From Rubrobacter aplysinae (lineage in GTDB: Bacteria; Actinomycetota; Rubrobacteria; Rubrobacterales; Rubrobacteraceae): a stretch of DNA of 64,000 nucleotides. Every line of letters begins with the position of its first letter. Within the stretch, counting starts at the first letter, position 1. The DNA is taken from contig NZ_LEKH01000005.1 of the NCBI RefSeq assembly GCF_001029505.1, forward strand, positions 124,001 through 188,000, read 5' to 3'. Positions 1 through 8,386 of the stretch are shown piece by piece. Made by a program: the position numbers and the translations under genes. The notes under the pieces are model-generated. The model ran no database searches. It was not told where the DNA came from and worked only from the letters and a program-made list of their open reading frames with translations.

Positions 1-1013
1 CGGTATACCGTGACCGGGGCCGAGACCGGCGACTCGTCCCGCTCGCGCTCCTTGAACGAGAAGGGGACCGAGATCACACGCCCGTCGAACTCCGGTATCG
101 CCACCTGCCACGCCGTGTCCAGCGGCGAGAGCCCGGCGTCGGACTGTAGCCACGCCTCACGGCTGGAGGTGGTGCAGATCCCCTGAACCACCGGCACGCC
201 AAGCTCCTCGAAGGCGGGCACCTCCCATTCCAGCCAGCCATCGGGGCCGTCGCCGGAGTACGCGTCGGCGGCATTAGAGCCCCCGCTGGCGAGCACGGTG
301 GTCACGAGGCACCCGATCCTGCCTTGGAAGAGACCCAGCGCGGGCACCTCTCCGCCGGGGTCGGCGCGCAGGGAGTAGCTGTACACCGGGAGCGCGTTGG
401 CCCCGGCGGCCTCGATCTCCGCGACCAGCGTATCTATAAAGGCGGTGTTGCCGCTCATCCAGTGCGTGCGGTAGAAAGCCACCCCGACGGTGGGCCGCCC
501 GGGGTCGTGCAGCGCCAACAGACCCTCTACGGATGAGCCGTGCGGCAGGCGCGGGTGGTACACCCCGGTCTCCGGCAGCGGCTCCGCGGCCTCGAAGCCG
601 TAGCCCTCCAGCAGCACGGTGTCCGCCACGAACCGGAACAGGTTTGCGGTGTTCTTCACGCCGCCGTGACGCAGGTACTCGAAGGCCTCGGCGACCGCGC
701 CAGACGGCACGCTGGAGGCGGCGGTCATCTCGGCATCGGGCTCCGCCTCGCCGCCGAACGCGAGCAGCGGTATCCCTCGCTCGTTACAACGGCGCTGTAG
801 CTCCACGAACCCCTCCGGCCAGGCCTTGCGCCCGCCGAGCAGCCGCACCAGCACCACGCCAGCCCGGGGGAGCTCTGTATCCAGCAGCTCCAGAGGCTCG
901 TCGTAGGCGGCGGGACTGGCGCACCGGACCTCGGGGAAGCTCTCGGGCAGCGACTCGACGGCCTTCGCGGCGGCCAGTATCTCGGTGTCCGCGGTCGTTA
1001 TAAAGAGCAGCAT
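1..1013 (-). CDS. cobN: Cobaltochelatase subunit CobN, N-terminal part (cut by window edge)
   Basis: The minus-strand frame is open from an ATG at 1013 to the window edge, giving about 337 residues that begin MLLFITTADTEILAAAKA. The order of conserved blocks is that of the N-terminal third of CobN: an early EVRCASPAAYDEPLELL segment, then RAGVVLVRLLGG and later HDPGRPTVGVAFYRTHW. CobN is the large subunit of the ATP-dependent enzyme that inserts cobalt into hydrogenobyrinic diamide in aerobic B12 synthesis; related proteins insert magnesium. It is last in the riboswitch-led cbtB-cbtA-cobQ-orf-cobN series, which supports a cobalt role. The C-terminus, and whether the CobST-type partners follow, lie outside the window. 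Confidence 0.9.
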   Translation of the reverse strand, partial: MLLFITTADTEILAAAKAVESLPESFPEVRCASPAAYDEPLELLDTELPRAGVVLVRLLGGRKAWPEGFVELQRRCNERGIPLLAFGGEAEPDAEMTAASSVPSGAVAEAFEYLRHGGVKNTANLFRFVADTVLLEGYGFEAAEPLPETGVYHPRLPHGSSVEGLLALHDPGRPTVGVAFYRTHWMSGNTAFIDTLVAEIEAAGANALPVYSYSLRADPGGEVPALGLFQGRIGCLVTTVLASGGSNAADAYSGDGPDGWLEWEVPAFEELGVPVVQGICTTSSREAWLQSDAGLSPLDTAWQVAIPEFDGRVISVPFSFKERERDESPVSAPVTVY

Positions 1014-1029
1014 CTCTAGAACCCCACCC

Positions 1030-1446
1030 TCATCGCTCACCATCCCGGTTGCGTCTCCTGCCCTCGGCATACGCCATCACAATCTCCCGGGACCACCACG
1101 TGATCTCCAGCCCAACCACCCCGCCGACGAAGATGGAGACCGTCCAGCGTCCGGTCAACGCGTAGAGCGCGCCAAAGATCGCCACGGCGGCTACGGAGAA
1201 CAGGACTCCGGCGGCGGCTACCCCTCTCCAACCCGCCGCAGCCTCCGGGTCGCGCAGCCTCTCGTCGCGCTCTTCGAGACGCTGCATCGCGGCGGCTACC
1301 CTATCGTCGCCGGGATGCTTCCGCAGCCAGAGTCGCGCCTCCTCAAGAGCCTCGTCCGTCTCTGAAAGCGTACCCGCTGATTGCATGCGGGCCATCAAGG
1401 CGTCCCGCTCCTCATCCGGCACCGGCTTCGACCTCTGAGGGGTCAC
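1030..1446 (-). CDS. Small two-helix membrane protein of unknown function
   Basis: The product has 138 residues. The N-terminal half is charged and alpha-helical in character, rich in Glu and Arg (residues 10-65). It is followed by two hydrophobic helices at about residues 73-95 and 100-115, then a very basic tail. I do not recognise a family. The chosen start overlaps the end of cobQ by 35 bases; a second ATG at 1395, with GAGGAG upstream, would nearly remove the overlap. Its place between cobQ and cobN suggests co-transcription with cobalamin genes, but that says little about function. Confidence 0.65.
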   Translation of the reverse strand: MTPQRSKPVPDEERDALMARMQSAGTLSETDEALEEARLWLRKHPGDDRVAAAMQRLEERDERLRDPEAAAGWRGVAAAGVLFSVAAVAIFGALYALTGRWTVSIFVGGVVGLEITWWSREIVMAYAEGRRRNRDGER

Positions 1447-3001
1447 CTGACTCCGAGAGCCGACTGCTTATTACGGGCAGGCCCGGCGTGGGGCCGCCCT
1501 CGATCAACCGCACGAGCGCCTCCCGGTCAACGTGCTCCGAGACGAGGTCCGCCAGCACGTCGAACCTGCGCTCGCGGGCGGCGGCGAACGGCTCTTCTCC
1601 GGGCTTCCAGTCGAGGCCGCGTTCGGCGGCGACCCGGCGGAGCAGGGCCCGGCGAAACCCGTCGCATTCGAGCACGCCGTGCCAGGAGGTGCCCAGGGTA
1701 TTTCCGAGGCGACAGCCCTCCTCAACTTCCTTACCCTTCTCGCCGTCATCGGTTACGAACAGCGGCTCGCCGCCCCCTACCCGGACCCTGCCATGCCGGA
1801 TCTCGTACGCACTCACCGGGTCCGGGGCGTCTTTGCCGTCTCTACCAAAACCAACGGCCCATCCTCCGGGCCGGGAGAGGAGCTTCTCCTCCTCGAATAC
1901 CGTCTCTACCGGCAGCAGTCCCAGCCCCTCCGTCTCTGGCTCGCCGCTCTCCACGCCGTCGCGAATACGGCGCCCGAGCATCTGGTATCCGCCACAGACC
2001 CCGAGCGTCGGCATGCCCCGCGCCGCGCGCTCGGTGAACGCGCGCGCCATGCCACTCCGGCGCAGGAGCGCGAGGTCCTCTACAGTGGCCTTCGTGCCGG
2101 GCAGGATCGCGAGATCGGCCCAGAGAAGCTCTTCCCCGGAGCCGGTAAACCTCACCGACACGCCCGGCTCGTGGGCGAGGGCGTCGTAGTCGGTGAAGTT
2201 GGAGATCCGGCCCAGCCGCGCCACGGCCACGCTCAGGTAGTCTCTCCCCGCCGGGGGTTTCACGACCGACGGGGAGTCCAGTGCGAGCGAGTCCTCCCCG
2301 TCCACCTGCGGCAGGGCCGGCGCGTGGGGCAGGGTGCCGAGCACCGGACGTCCGGTGAGGGCGGTTATCTTGTCCAGGCCGGGGGCCAGCACCGAGGGAT
2401 CACCCCGGAAGCGGTTCACGAGAAAGCCGCTGAGGAGCGACTGATCCCGCCCGGAGAGCAGCGCGAGCGTACCGTACAGGCTGGCGAACACGCCGCCGCG
2501 GTCTATGTCGCCGACCAGCAACACCGGAAGGCGGGCCTCGCGGGCCAGGCCCATGTTGGTAATGTCGGCGCTGCGGAGGTTGATCTCGGCCGGGCTACCG
2601 GCCCCTTCGCAGACGACCACGTCGAACCGGCTGCGGAGGTCCTCCAGCGAGTCGAGCACCACGGGCATCAGCTCGCGTTTCATGTCCTGGTAGCTCCTGG
2701 CGGTCGCCATCGTGCGTGGCCTTCCCCGCACGACCACCTGAGACCCGCCCCCACCGGAAGGCTTGAGCAAGACCGGGTTCATCGCGGCCTCGGGCTCGGC
2801 GCGGGCGGCGGCGGCCTGGGCGGCCTGGGAACGCCCGATCTCGGCCCCCTCCCGAGTCACGAAGGAGTTGAGCGCCATGTTCTGCCCCTTGAACGGCGCG
2901 ACCCCGACCCCCTCCCGGGCGAGCATGCGGCAGATCCCGGTGACCACCGCGCTCTTGCCGGCGTCCGAGTGTGTGCCGCAGACGAGGATGGCCCCGCTCA
3001 T
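1412..3001 (-). CDS. cobQ: Cobyric acid synthase
   Basis: This 529-residue protein matches the usual length of the glutamine amidotransferase that amidates positions b, d, e and g of adenosylcobyrinic diamide. The N-terminal P-loop-like ILVCGTHSDAGKS (residues 5-17) and the PFKGQNMALNSFVT block are CobQ hallmarks. VVCEGAGSPAEINLR and DIDRGGVFASLYGT follow. The C-terminal class I amidotransferase domain carries TLGVCGGYQMLG, with the nucleophilic Cys, and a late GTSWHGVLE His. Its start overlaps the cbtA stop by four bases, indicating translational coupling. Expression should follow the upstream cobalamin riboswitch. Confidence 0.96.
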   Translation of the reverse strand: MSGAILVCGTHSDAGKSAVVTGICRMLAREGVGVAPFKGQNMALNSFVTREGAEIGRSQAAQAAAARAEPEAAMNPVLLKPSGGGGSQVVVRGRPRTMATARSYQDMKRELMPVVLDSLEDLRSRFDVVVCEGAGSPAEINLRSADITNMGLAREARLPVLLVGDIDRGGVFASLYGTLALLSGRDQSLLSGFLVNRFRGDPSVLAPGLDKITALTGRPVLGTLPHAPALPQVDGEDSLALDSPSVVKPPAGRDYLSVAVARLGRISNFTDYDALAHEPGVSVRFTGSGEELLWADLAILPGTKATVEDLALLRRSGMARAFTERAARGMPTLGVCGGYQMLGRRIRDGVESGEPETEGLGLLPVETVFEEEKLLSRPGGWAVGFGRDGKDAPDPVSAYEIRHGRVRVGGGEPLFVTDDGEKGKEVEEGCRLGNTLGTSWHGVLECDGFRRALLRRVAAERGLDWKPGEEPFAAARERRFDVLADLVSEHVDREALVRLIEGGPTPGLPVISSRLSESGDPSEVEAGAG

Positions 3002-3780
3002 CGCGCCTCGGCGTTGCGGACCGTCGCGCCCCCACGCCCTCCAGCCCCATCACGCTCGGCCCGCCGGCAGAGCAGCCCGAATGCGCAGCCCAGGGCGGCC
3101 CAAAGCACCGCCTGGGTGCCGAGAGAGGCGAGCCGGAACTGCCACAGCACCGCGGCCTCCACGTCACCCGCGCCGCCCGCGGCGGGCAGCAGCGCGTACA
3201 GCGCCACGAAAGAGACGACCAGAAAGCCCGCCACCGACAGATGTCTCGCCGGATCCGAGGCCCCGGCCATGCGGCGCGAGATACGCCAGGCAAAGAGCAC
3301 CGCCAGCAGCGAGAGCGCGACCATGACCAGATAGGCCGGGGTCTGATCCACGGTGGACGCCCCGCCAGGAGGACTCGGCGGGTACTTCAGGAACGGCATC
3401 GCGACCGCCCCGGCGAACGCGGCCCCGGCGAGCGCCAGGCTCCGCCGCCAGCTCCCGAGCCCGGAGCGCCCCCGCAAAAACGCCGAGACCACGCCGAATA
3501 CTCCCCCCAGGGCCGCGCCGTAGAGCGCCGTACCCACGATCAGGCCGGTCTTCTGCACCCCACGCCCGAACACGTCTTCCCCGCCTCCCTCGTGCGATCC
3601 GCCATGAGCGCCATGAGCATCGGGGGGGGCGCCAGCGGTATCGCCGTGGTGCCCGGAGGCCGCCGAGGCCGCCATCGCGCGTTCGAGTGTGGGCTCCCCG
3701 AAAGCCAGGCCAAACAGACCGGCTAGAACGCCCGCTATCAGGCCCGCGGCCAGGCCGCGCGCCAGGAGCTTGCCTATCAT
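2998..3780 (-). CDS. cbtA: CbtA-family cobalt transporter membrane subunit
   Basis: The product has 260 residues and about six hydrophobic helices: an N-terminal one starting at residue 6 (LARGLAAGLIAGVLAGLFGLA), then helices near 85-105, 118-133, 148-165, 180-200 and 213-230. A His-rich, Gly-rich loop after the first helix (around SGHHGDTAG and HGAHGGSHEGG) is the likely metal-handling segment and is typical of CbtA proteins. It follows cbtB by 12 bases and overlaps cobQ. CbtAB systems are B12-regulated cobalt importers, matching the riboswitch upstream. The transport mechanism of CbtAB is not well established, so the substrate rests on context. Confidence 0.88.
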   Translation of the reverse strand: MIGKLLARGLAAGLIAGVLAGLFGLAFGEPTLERAMAASAASGHHGDTAGAPPDAHGAHGGSHEGGGEDVFGRGVQKTGLIVGTALYGAALGGVFGVVSAFLRGRSGLGSWRRSLALAGAAFAGAVAMPFLKYPPSPPGGASTVDQTPAYLVMVALSLLAVLFAWRISRRMAGASDPARHLSVAGFLVVSFVALYALLPAAGGAGDVEAAVLWQFRLASLGTQAVLWAALGCAFGLLCRRAERDGAGGRGGATVRNAEAR

Positions 3781-3791
3781 TTTCTACCGGC

Positions 3792-4013
3792 CTAGTGGCA
3801 GGGTACGGCGAGCAGGTGCCGGCCGTCGTGGAAGAACGCGTGCAGGTAGTTGTTCGCCGTCGCGGCCTCCCCGATAAACGGCGTCAGAAGGGCCCCGTTA
3901 TCGAACAATACGGCGAAAGCGACGAGCAGGATCAAGACCAGCACCGCCCAACTCCAGGCCGGCAGGTCCTTTACGGATACCGGCTTGCGGGCCGTGTTCT
4001 CCAGATTACCCAA
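3792..4013 (-). CDS. cbtB: CbtB-family cobalt transporter small subunit
   Basis: I place the start at a TTG at 4013, seven bases after GAAAGGAG, giving 73 residues beginning MGNLENTARKPVSVKD. A single hydrophobic helix (SWAVLVLILLVAFAVLF) is followed by an extracytoplasmic tail ending HAFFHDGRHLLAVPCH. The closing His-rich stretch and final Cys-His are the CbtB signature and plausible cobalt ligands. A longer reading to 4112 runs through the riboswitch sequence and lacks a ribosome site. The gene is first in the cbtBA-cobQ-cobN operon. Confidence 0.88.
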   Translation of the reverse strand: MGNLENTARKPVSVKDLPAWSWAVLVLILLVAFAVLFDNGALLTPFIGEAATANNYLHAFFHDGRHLLAVPCH

Positions 4014-4057
4014 AGCGACACTCCTTTCGGGATCCTCGTCCCGGATAGTGCTCGGAC

Positions 4058-4245
4058 GGCGGCGGAGAAGTATCCTGGCTCCCGGTTCCTCGCCTCGCCC
4101 CGGCCTTCCCACACCTCGTGTGCAGTGGCCTCTTTCGGGGCTGGCTACCCGGTCACAGTGGCGGGACCGCGCCGGACTCTCACCGGCTTCCTCGTATCCA
4201 CCGCGCCTGTCTTTTGTATCTGGCGCAGAAGTGTAGCCACAAGCG
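4058..4245 (-). promoter_or_regulatory. Cobalamin (adenosylcobalamin) riboswitch
   Basis: Read on the minus strand, the region holds the conserved core GAAGCCGGTGAGAGTCCGGC, then GCGGTCCCGCCACTGTGACC, and a B12-box-like GAGCCAGGATAC near 4081-4070. This is the standard order of the class. It lies just upstream of cbtB, whose start is at 4013. It would be expected to turn off cobalt uptake and cobalamin synthesis when B12 is plentiful. The exact ends are approximate; the 5' side may reach further toward 4280. Confidence 0.92.
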
Positions 4246-4298
4246 GGCTATCCTGTCAACACCGCAGAGGGTCCCTGCCGACGGCCACTACAGACCCC

Positions 4299-5252
4299 CT
4301 ACACCTCGCGGTACAGCGTCTCGGCGGCCGAGATCGGGTCTAGCTCCCGCCGATACACCTTGTTGACGAGGTCCTCGTCCTGGCGGTCTAGCCTCTGGCG
4401 CATCCGGTCTTCGAGCTTGGCGCGGGTCCAGGAGAGCATGAACTCCTGTATCGAGCCCATTCTGCGGCGCTCCAGGCCGCCACTCTCCGTGAGATGTCCC
4501 CGGTGGTCGTCCACGGCCCGGCGCAGCTCCTCGACGCCCTCGCCGGCGTCGCCCCGGGTCATTACTATCTCGGGCAGGGGAGACTCGGGGTCCAGCTCGT
4601 GTCCGATCTCCAGCGCCTGCCGCGCCTCCCGGGCGGCGGCCTTTGCCTGCGGATGGTCGGACTTGTTTACGCAGATCACGTCCGCGACCTCCATCACCCC
4701 GGCCTTTAGCGCCTGCACCGCGTCTCCCGAGCCCGGCTGCAGTGCCAGCACCACAGTATCCGCCACCGAGGCGACCTCCACCTCTCCCTGCCCGACGCCG
4801 ACCGTCTCGTACAGCACCACGTCTACCCCGTAAGCCTCCATCGCGAGCGCCCCGAGCTTCGAGGCTGCGGCCAGCCCCCCGAGGTGACCGCGGCTGCCCA
4901 TCGAGCGGATAAACACCCCGGAGTCCAGAAAGTGGTCGGCGAGCCGGATGCGGTCGCCCAGGATCGCGCCCCGCGAAAACGGGCTCGACGGGTCCACCGA
5001 GATCACGCCAACCTCCATCCCTTCGGCGCGGTAGATCCGTATCAGCTCCGCGATGACGCTGCTCTTGCCGACCCCCGGCGGCCCGGTAAAGCCTACGCTG
5101 AACGCTCCCCCGGTGTACGGATACAGCCCCCGGACCAGCTCGGGCACGTCCTCCCCGCCGGTCTCCACGCGCGATATCGTCCGCGCCAATGCCCGCTTGT
5201 CCCCGTTTATCAGCCTCTCGACGAGACCCTGTACGCCCGCCTCTCTAAACAA
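4299..5252 (-). CDS. meaB: MeaB/ArgK-family GTPase, chaperone of B12-dependent acyl-CoA mutase
   Basis: The protein is about 317 residues from a TTG at 5252, preceded by GGGGGTCTA; an in-frame TTG at 5267 would add five residues. The G1 motif is GFTGPPGVGKSS, followed by SVDPSSPFSRGAILGDR, YETVGVGQGEVEV and the base-specificity motif NKSD, all diagnostic of MeaB/MMAA G proteins. These load adenosylcobalamin into mutases and protect or eject damaged cofactor. The only mutase in the window is the two-subunit enzyme at 12.9-15.1 kb, its likely client. The gene runs toward the riboswitch of the cobalamin operon. Confidence 0.95.
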   Translation of the reverse strand: MFREAGVQGLVERLINGDKRALARTISRVETGGEDVPELVRGLYPYTGGAFSVGFTGPPGVGKSSVIAELIRIYRAEGMEVGVISVDPSSPFSRGAILGDRIRLADHFLDSGVFIRSMGSRGHLGGLAAASKLGALAMEAYGVDVVLYETVGVGQGEVEVASVADTVVLALQPGSGDAVQALKAGVMEVADVICVNKSDHPQAKAAAREARQALEIGHELDPESPLPEIVMTRGDAGEGVEELRRAVDDHRGHLTESGGLERRRMGSIQEFMLSWTRAKLEDRMRQRLDRQDEDLVNKVYRRELDPISAAETLYREV

Positions 5253-5445
5253 TAGACCCCCACGCAACCTACATCACGTACACGACGTAGAAACCAGCTC
5301 TCTGCCACCACTCTATACGTTTCCCTCCAAGTTACCCGCTTTCCGACCCGTCCGCCAGTGCCTCACAAACCTCCCGGCCACACGAAAAGCGCAAATTTTA
5401 TATAAAGCTGTTGTTTTTTGTTCAGTTTTTGCTTAACATACGACT

Positions 5446-6108
5446 ATGACCAATCAAACCAGCCAAAACATGGAAGATGAGGGCGTAGACGCGGGGGCTC
5501 CGGGCTACGAGATGGAGGAGTCTTTCGAGGCGACGGAGCCCGAGCATTTCCGGGCGGTTGCGGACCCCACGCGGCAGAAGATCCTGCAGCTCTTGAGGGA
5601 GCGGGCGGCGAGCACCAAGCAGCTCGCCGAGGCGTTCGGCATGAAGCCGGGGGCCATAGGCCACCACCTCAAGGTGCTCGAGGAGGTCGGGTTCGTCCGG
5701 GTGGTGAAGACCCGGCAGGTGCGGGCCATAACGGAGAAGTATTACGGCAACACGTACCGACGGCTGAGCTTTACCGCCCGGCACTTCTCCTGGTCCGAGG
5801 AGATACCCGAGATCAGCCCCCAGTTCCACCTCGAGCAGGCGATGGCCGAGTTCGAGGCCCCGGAGCTTGACAGGGTACAGGCCCGGAAAAAGGATACCGG
5901 GAATACCGTACCGATGTCCTCGCTGGTTCACGCGAGGATTCCGCCCGAGAGGGCCGAGGAGTTCGCCCGGAAGGTAACGGAGCTGTCGGAGGAGTTCGAT
6001 CAGCCGCCGGTGCCGGGCGAGAAGGTGTACGCCTTTATCGCCGGCGTGTTTCCCACCAACCTCCCCGAGATACCGGACGACGAGCGTGACGACGAGTCAG
6101 GAGGGTGA
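5446..6108 (+). CDS. ArsR-like winged-helix transcriptional regulator
   Basis: This 220-residue protein has an acidic N-terminal tail and then a winged-helix DNA-binding domain at about residues 30-100: VADPTRQKILQLLRERA, STKQLAEAFGMKPGAIGHHLKVLEEVGFVRVV. This is the HTH_20/ArsR arrangement. No metal-binding Cys pair is seen in the recognition helix, so a metal-sensor role is unlikely. The C-terminal half has no motif I recognise. It starts 178 bases from the divergent meaB in an AT-rich intergenic stretch that probably holds both promoters, and it is followed at once by a small unknown gene. Confidence 0.85.
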   Translation: MTNQTSQNMEDEGVDAGAPGYEMEESFEATEPEHFRAVADPTRQKILQLLRERAASTKQLAEAFGMKPGAIGHHLKVLEEVGFVRVVKTRQVRAITEKYYGNTYRRLSFTARHFSWSEEIPEISPQFHLEQAMAEFEAPELDRVQARKKDTGNTVPMSSLVHARIPPERAEEFARKVTELSEEFDQPPVPGEKVYAFIAGVFPTNLPEIPDDERDDESGG

Positions 6109-6110
6109 GC

Positions 6111-6392
6111 ATGGAGCCGGACCCGGATCAGCACCGGCACCTGATGAAGCACCGTATGGAGGAGCAGAGACGATACATCGAGCGCAGCAGAGCCGCCTCA
6201 CGCAGTAGCTCCACCGGGAACCGTCTCTTGCGACACCTTCTACGAGGCCTTTCACGGCCCTTGTCGCGGGCGTTTCTCAAGCTGGCCTTCGCCCTGGACT
6301 CCCAGACGGCCTGGGAAGGTCTGAAAGAGAATCTATCCTCCCCGGATACGGCCTCCACGCCCGTCTCCATGACGGAACGCCGACCGGGATAG
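6111..6392 (+). CDS. Small basic protein of unknown function, coupled to the regulator
   Basis: I chose the ATG at 6111, six bases after GGAGG, over a GTG at 6105 that overlaps the preceding stop. The product has 93 residues. It is strongly basic at residues 8-55 (many Arg and His, including RRYIERSRAASRSSS) and has a short amphipathic or hydrophobic stretch around LSRAFLKLAFAL. No family is recognised. The two-base gap to the regulator indicates a shared message. Confidence 0.6.
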   Translation: MEPDPDQHRHLMKHRMEEQRRYIERSRAASRSSSTGNRLLRHLLRGLSRPLSRAFLKLAFALDSQTAWEGLKENLSSPDTASTPVSMTERRPG

Positions 6393-6493
6393 CCGGATCG
6401 AGGGTGTAGAATCATTTGTAGCGTTTCAGGGTACGCCTGTAGTGTACCAGGGTGTTTAGGGTGTAAAGCGTTGGGGAGACCACGGGAGGCAGG

Positions 6494-7591
6494 GTGGACA
6501 TCTTCGATCTTCTCGCGGAGCACGATTACGAGGACCTCGTCTTCATCCACGACGGCCCGACGGGCCTGAAGGGCATGGTAGCCATACACGACACGACGCT
6601 CGGTCCGGCGCTCGGAGGATGCCGGATGTATCCCTACGCCGGCGAGCACGAGGCGGTGGTAGACGTGCTGAGGCTGGCTCGCGGGATGACCTACAAGGCG
6701 GCGGCCGCCGGGCTGGATCTCGGCGGCGGCAAGTCCGTGATCCTCGGCGACCCGAGAACCGACAAGTCCGGCGCGCTGTTCCGGGCCTTCGGACGGCGTC
6801 TGGAGACGCTCGGCGGCAACTACATAGCCGCCGAAGACGTCGGCACCTCCACGGATGACATAGCGTACGCCGAGCTGGAGACCGGCCACGTCGTCGGCCG
6901 GTCCCGCGAGCACGGCGGCTCCGGCGATCCCGCGCCGTTTACCGCGCTCGGCGTGATGCAGGGCATCCGGGCCTGTCTCGGAGAGGTGTACGGCACCCCC
7001 TCCGCGGAAGGCCGGACCGTGGCCATACAGGGCCTCGGGCACGTCGGATACCACCTGTGCAACCTGCTGCACAGGGAAGGGGCGCGTCTGATCGTCGCGG
7101 ACGTAGACGGGGCCGCCGTCGCGCGGGCGGCCCACGAGCTCGGCGCCACGCCCGCGGACCCGGACGACATAATCGCCACCGAGTGCGACGTTTTCGCGCC
7201 CTGCGCCCTCGGGGCGGTGGTGCACGATGACAGCATCCCGAGGCTCCGCTGCTCCATAATCGCGGGCAGCGCGAACAACGTGCTGCTGGAGGACCGACAC
7301 GGCGAGGCGCTGGCGGAGCGCGGCATCCTCTATGCCCCGGACTACATAATCAACGCCGGGGGCCTCATAAACGTCGCCGGGGAGCTCGGGGGCTACGATG
7401 AGGAGCGTGTCAGAATCCGGGTAATGGGCATCCACGACTCGGTGCAGAGGATCATCGCCCTCTCCAAACGTGACTCCGTGCCGCCCCACACCGCCGCCGA
7501 CACGCTGGCCGAGGAGCGGATATCCGCCGCGCTATCCGACGGCCGCCCGGGCACGGGTCCCGCGCCCGGCAGAGCCTCCCGGCTGCACTAG
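6494..7591 (+). CDS. Leucine/valine dehydrogenase (Glu/Leu/Phe/Val dehydrogenase family)
   Basis: The 365-residue protein starts at a GTG after GGGAGGCAGG. It catalyses NAD-dependent oxidative deamination of branched-chain amino acids to 2-oxoacids. GPALGGCRMYPYAGE and MTYKAAAAGLDLGGGKSVI carry the substrate-site glycines and the two lysines of the family. The Rossmann motif is AIQGLGHVGYHLCNLL, and the ending PDYIINAGGLINVAGEL is typical of leucine and valine dehydrogenases. Valine or leucine is favoured over glutamate by the short length and by the branched-chain oxoacid dehydrogenase genes 1.4 kb away. It stands alone, with a roughly 100-base leader. Confidence 0.92.
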   Translation: MDIFDLLAEHDYEDLVFIHDGPTGLKGMVAIHDTTLGPALGGCRMYPYAGEHEAVVDVLRLARGMTYKAAAAGLDLGGGKSVILGDPRTDKSGALFRAFGRRLETLGGNYIAAEDVGTSTDDIAYAELETGHVVGRSREHGGSGDPAPFTALGVMQGIRACLGEVYGTPSAEGRTVAIQGLGHVGYHLCNLLHREGARLIVADVDGAAVARAAHELGATPADPDDIIATECDVFAPCALGAVVHDDSIPRLRCSIIAGSANNVLLEDRHGEALAERGILYAPDYIINAGGLINVAGELGGYDEERVRIRVMGIHDSVQRIIALSKRDSVPPHTAADTLAEERISAALSDGRPGTGPAPGRASRLH

Positions 7592-7652
7592 ACTCTATAA
7601 CCGGGGCGTCCGGACGGACTCGCCGGATTCGCTAGTGTATCTTTTGGGGTAG

Positions 7653-8075
7653 ATGAAGAAGATCTCCCGCCTCATACTCGCCGCGCTGCTCGTGAGCGCC
7701 GTCATAGACCTCGCGGGCTTCGCCTTCGGGCTCTTCTACGCCGGAGTCTTCTACGACAACCTCGCGCATTTTCTGACCACTTTCTCTCTCGTGGCGCTCG
7801 CGGCGGAGCTATACCTCCGGTACGAGATGAATCACCGCGGGGTAAGGAGGCGCGTAACGGCGGGCCGCGCTCTGGCGCTCGGGGCGGCGCTGGGCCTTAT
7901 AGGAGGCGCCTCCTGGGAAGGAGTCGAGGCGGTGCTGGACCTCGCGTTCCCCGCCACGATCTACAACCCGGCCGTGGACTCGGCAGTGGACGTAATGTTC
8001 GGCGTCGCCGGGGGCGCGCTGGGAGTCTGGAGAACCGCCATACATTTCGGCCTGGCCTCTCCTTATTCCCTCTAG
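7653..8075 (+). CDS. Small polytopic membrane protein, DUF2238/YjdF-like
   Basis: The product has 140 residues with about four hydrophobic helices: at residues 5-30, 36-55, 70-90 and 115-132. The motif FYDNLAHFLTTFSLVALAAE and a later SWEGVEAVLD resemble the small membrane proteins grouped as YjdF/DUF2238, in which conserved Asp, His and Glu sit at the membrane face. Function is unknown. The gene is followed by a clear terminator hairpin at 8089-8116. Confidence 0.7.
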   Translation: MKKISRLILAALLVSAVIDLAGFAFGLFYAGVFYDNLAHFLTTFSLVALAAELYLRYEMNHRGVRRRVTAGRALALGAALGLIGGASWEGVEAVLDLAFPATIYNPAVDSAVDVMFGVAGGALGVWRTAIHFGLASPYSL

Positions 8076-8088
8076 CAAACGTCTGGCT

Positions 8089-8116
8089 GATGCGGGCGAT
8101 TTCCCGCATCCTTTTC
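8089..8116 (+). terminator. Intrinsic terminator after the YjdF-like gene
   Basis: GATGCGGG pairs with CCCGCATC across a six-base loop and is followed by CTTTTCC. It lies 14 bases after the stop codon at 8075. Confidence 0.75.
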
Positions 8117-8193
8117 CACGTTTCTCCGTCTACCCTACAGGACCGCTCAGAAGAAGCAAAAGAAAGTAGAGCGTCATACCGAAAGGGGTAACG

Positions 8194-8298
8194 TTGAAAG
8201 AGATACGAGCCGCCGACCAACCGGGACCGGGGTCGTGCTGCGACCCGGATAGCCCGTGCTGTGGAGAAGAAGCTTATTGCAGCGGTGACTGCTGCTAG
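8194..8298 (+). CDS. 34-residue cysteine-rich peptide
   Basis: A TTG at 8194, five bases after GAAAGGGG, opens a 34-residue reading frame beginning MKEIRAADQPGPG. The last 20 residues hold seven cysteines at positions 15, 16, 22, 23, 29, 33 and 34, arranged as CC-x5-CC-x5-C-x3-CC, with acidic residues between. This is a metal-binding look, similar to metallothioneins and to the Cys-rich leader of some arsenite methyltransferases. It lies 88 bases upstream of a sigma factor that also ends in paired cysteines. It is too short for routine gene calling; the ribosome site and Cys spacing are the evidence that it is real. Confidence 0.55.
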   Translation: MKEIRAADQPGPGSCCDPDSPCCGEEAYCSGDCC

Positions 8299-8386
8299 TT
8301 AAGCTGCCAGGGGCCGGTGGGCGGCGCAGTGTAAATAGCCGTCCCACTGGCCTGGGACCGGTACCCGGCGGCACGAGGTTTACGGC

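Noticed and set aside
1532-3334. A 600-residue plus-strand open frame opposite cobQ
   Set aside because: Long antisense frames are expected in high-GC genes; the minus strand has full CobQ motifs, and this frame has none and no ribosome site.
6128-7489. A 453-residue minus-strand open frame opposite the leucine dehydrogenase
   Set aside because: It is a mirror of the dehydrogenase codons; composition is His/Val/Arg-skewed and nothing resembles a family.
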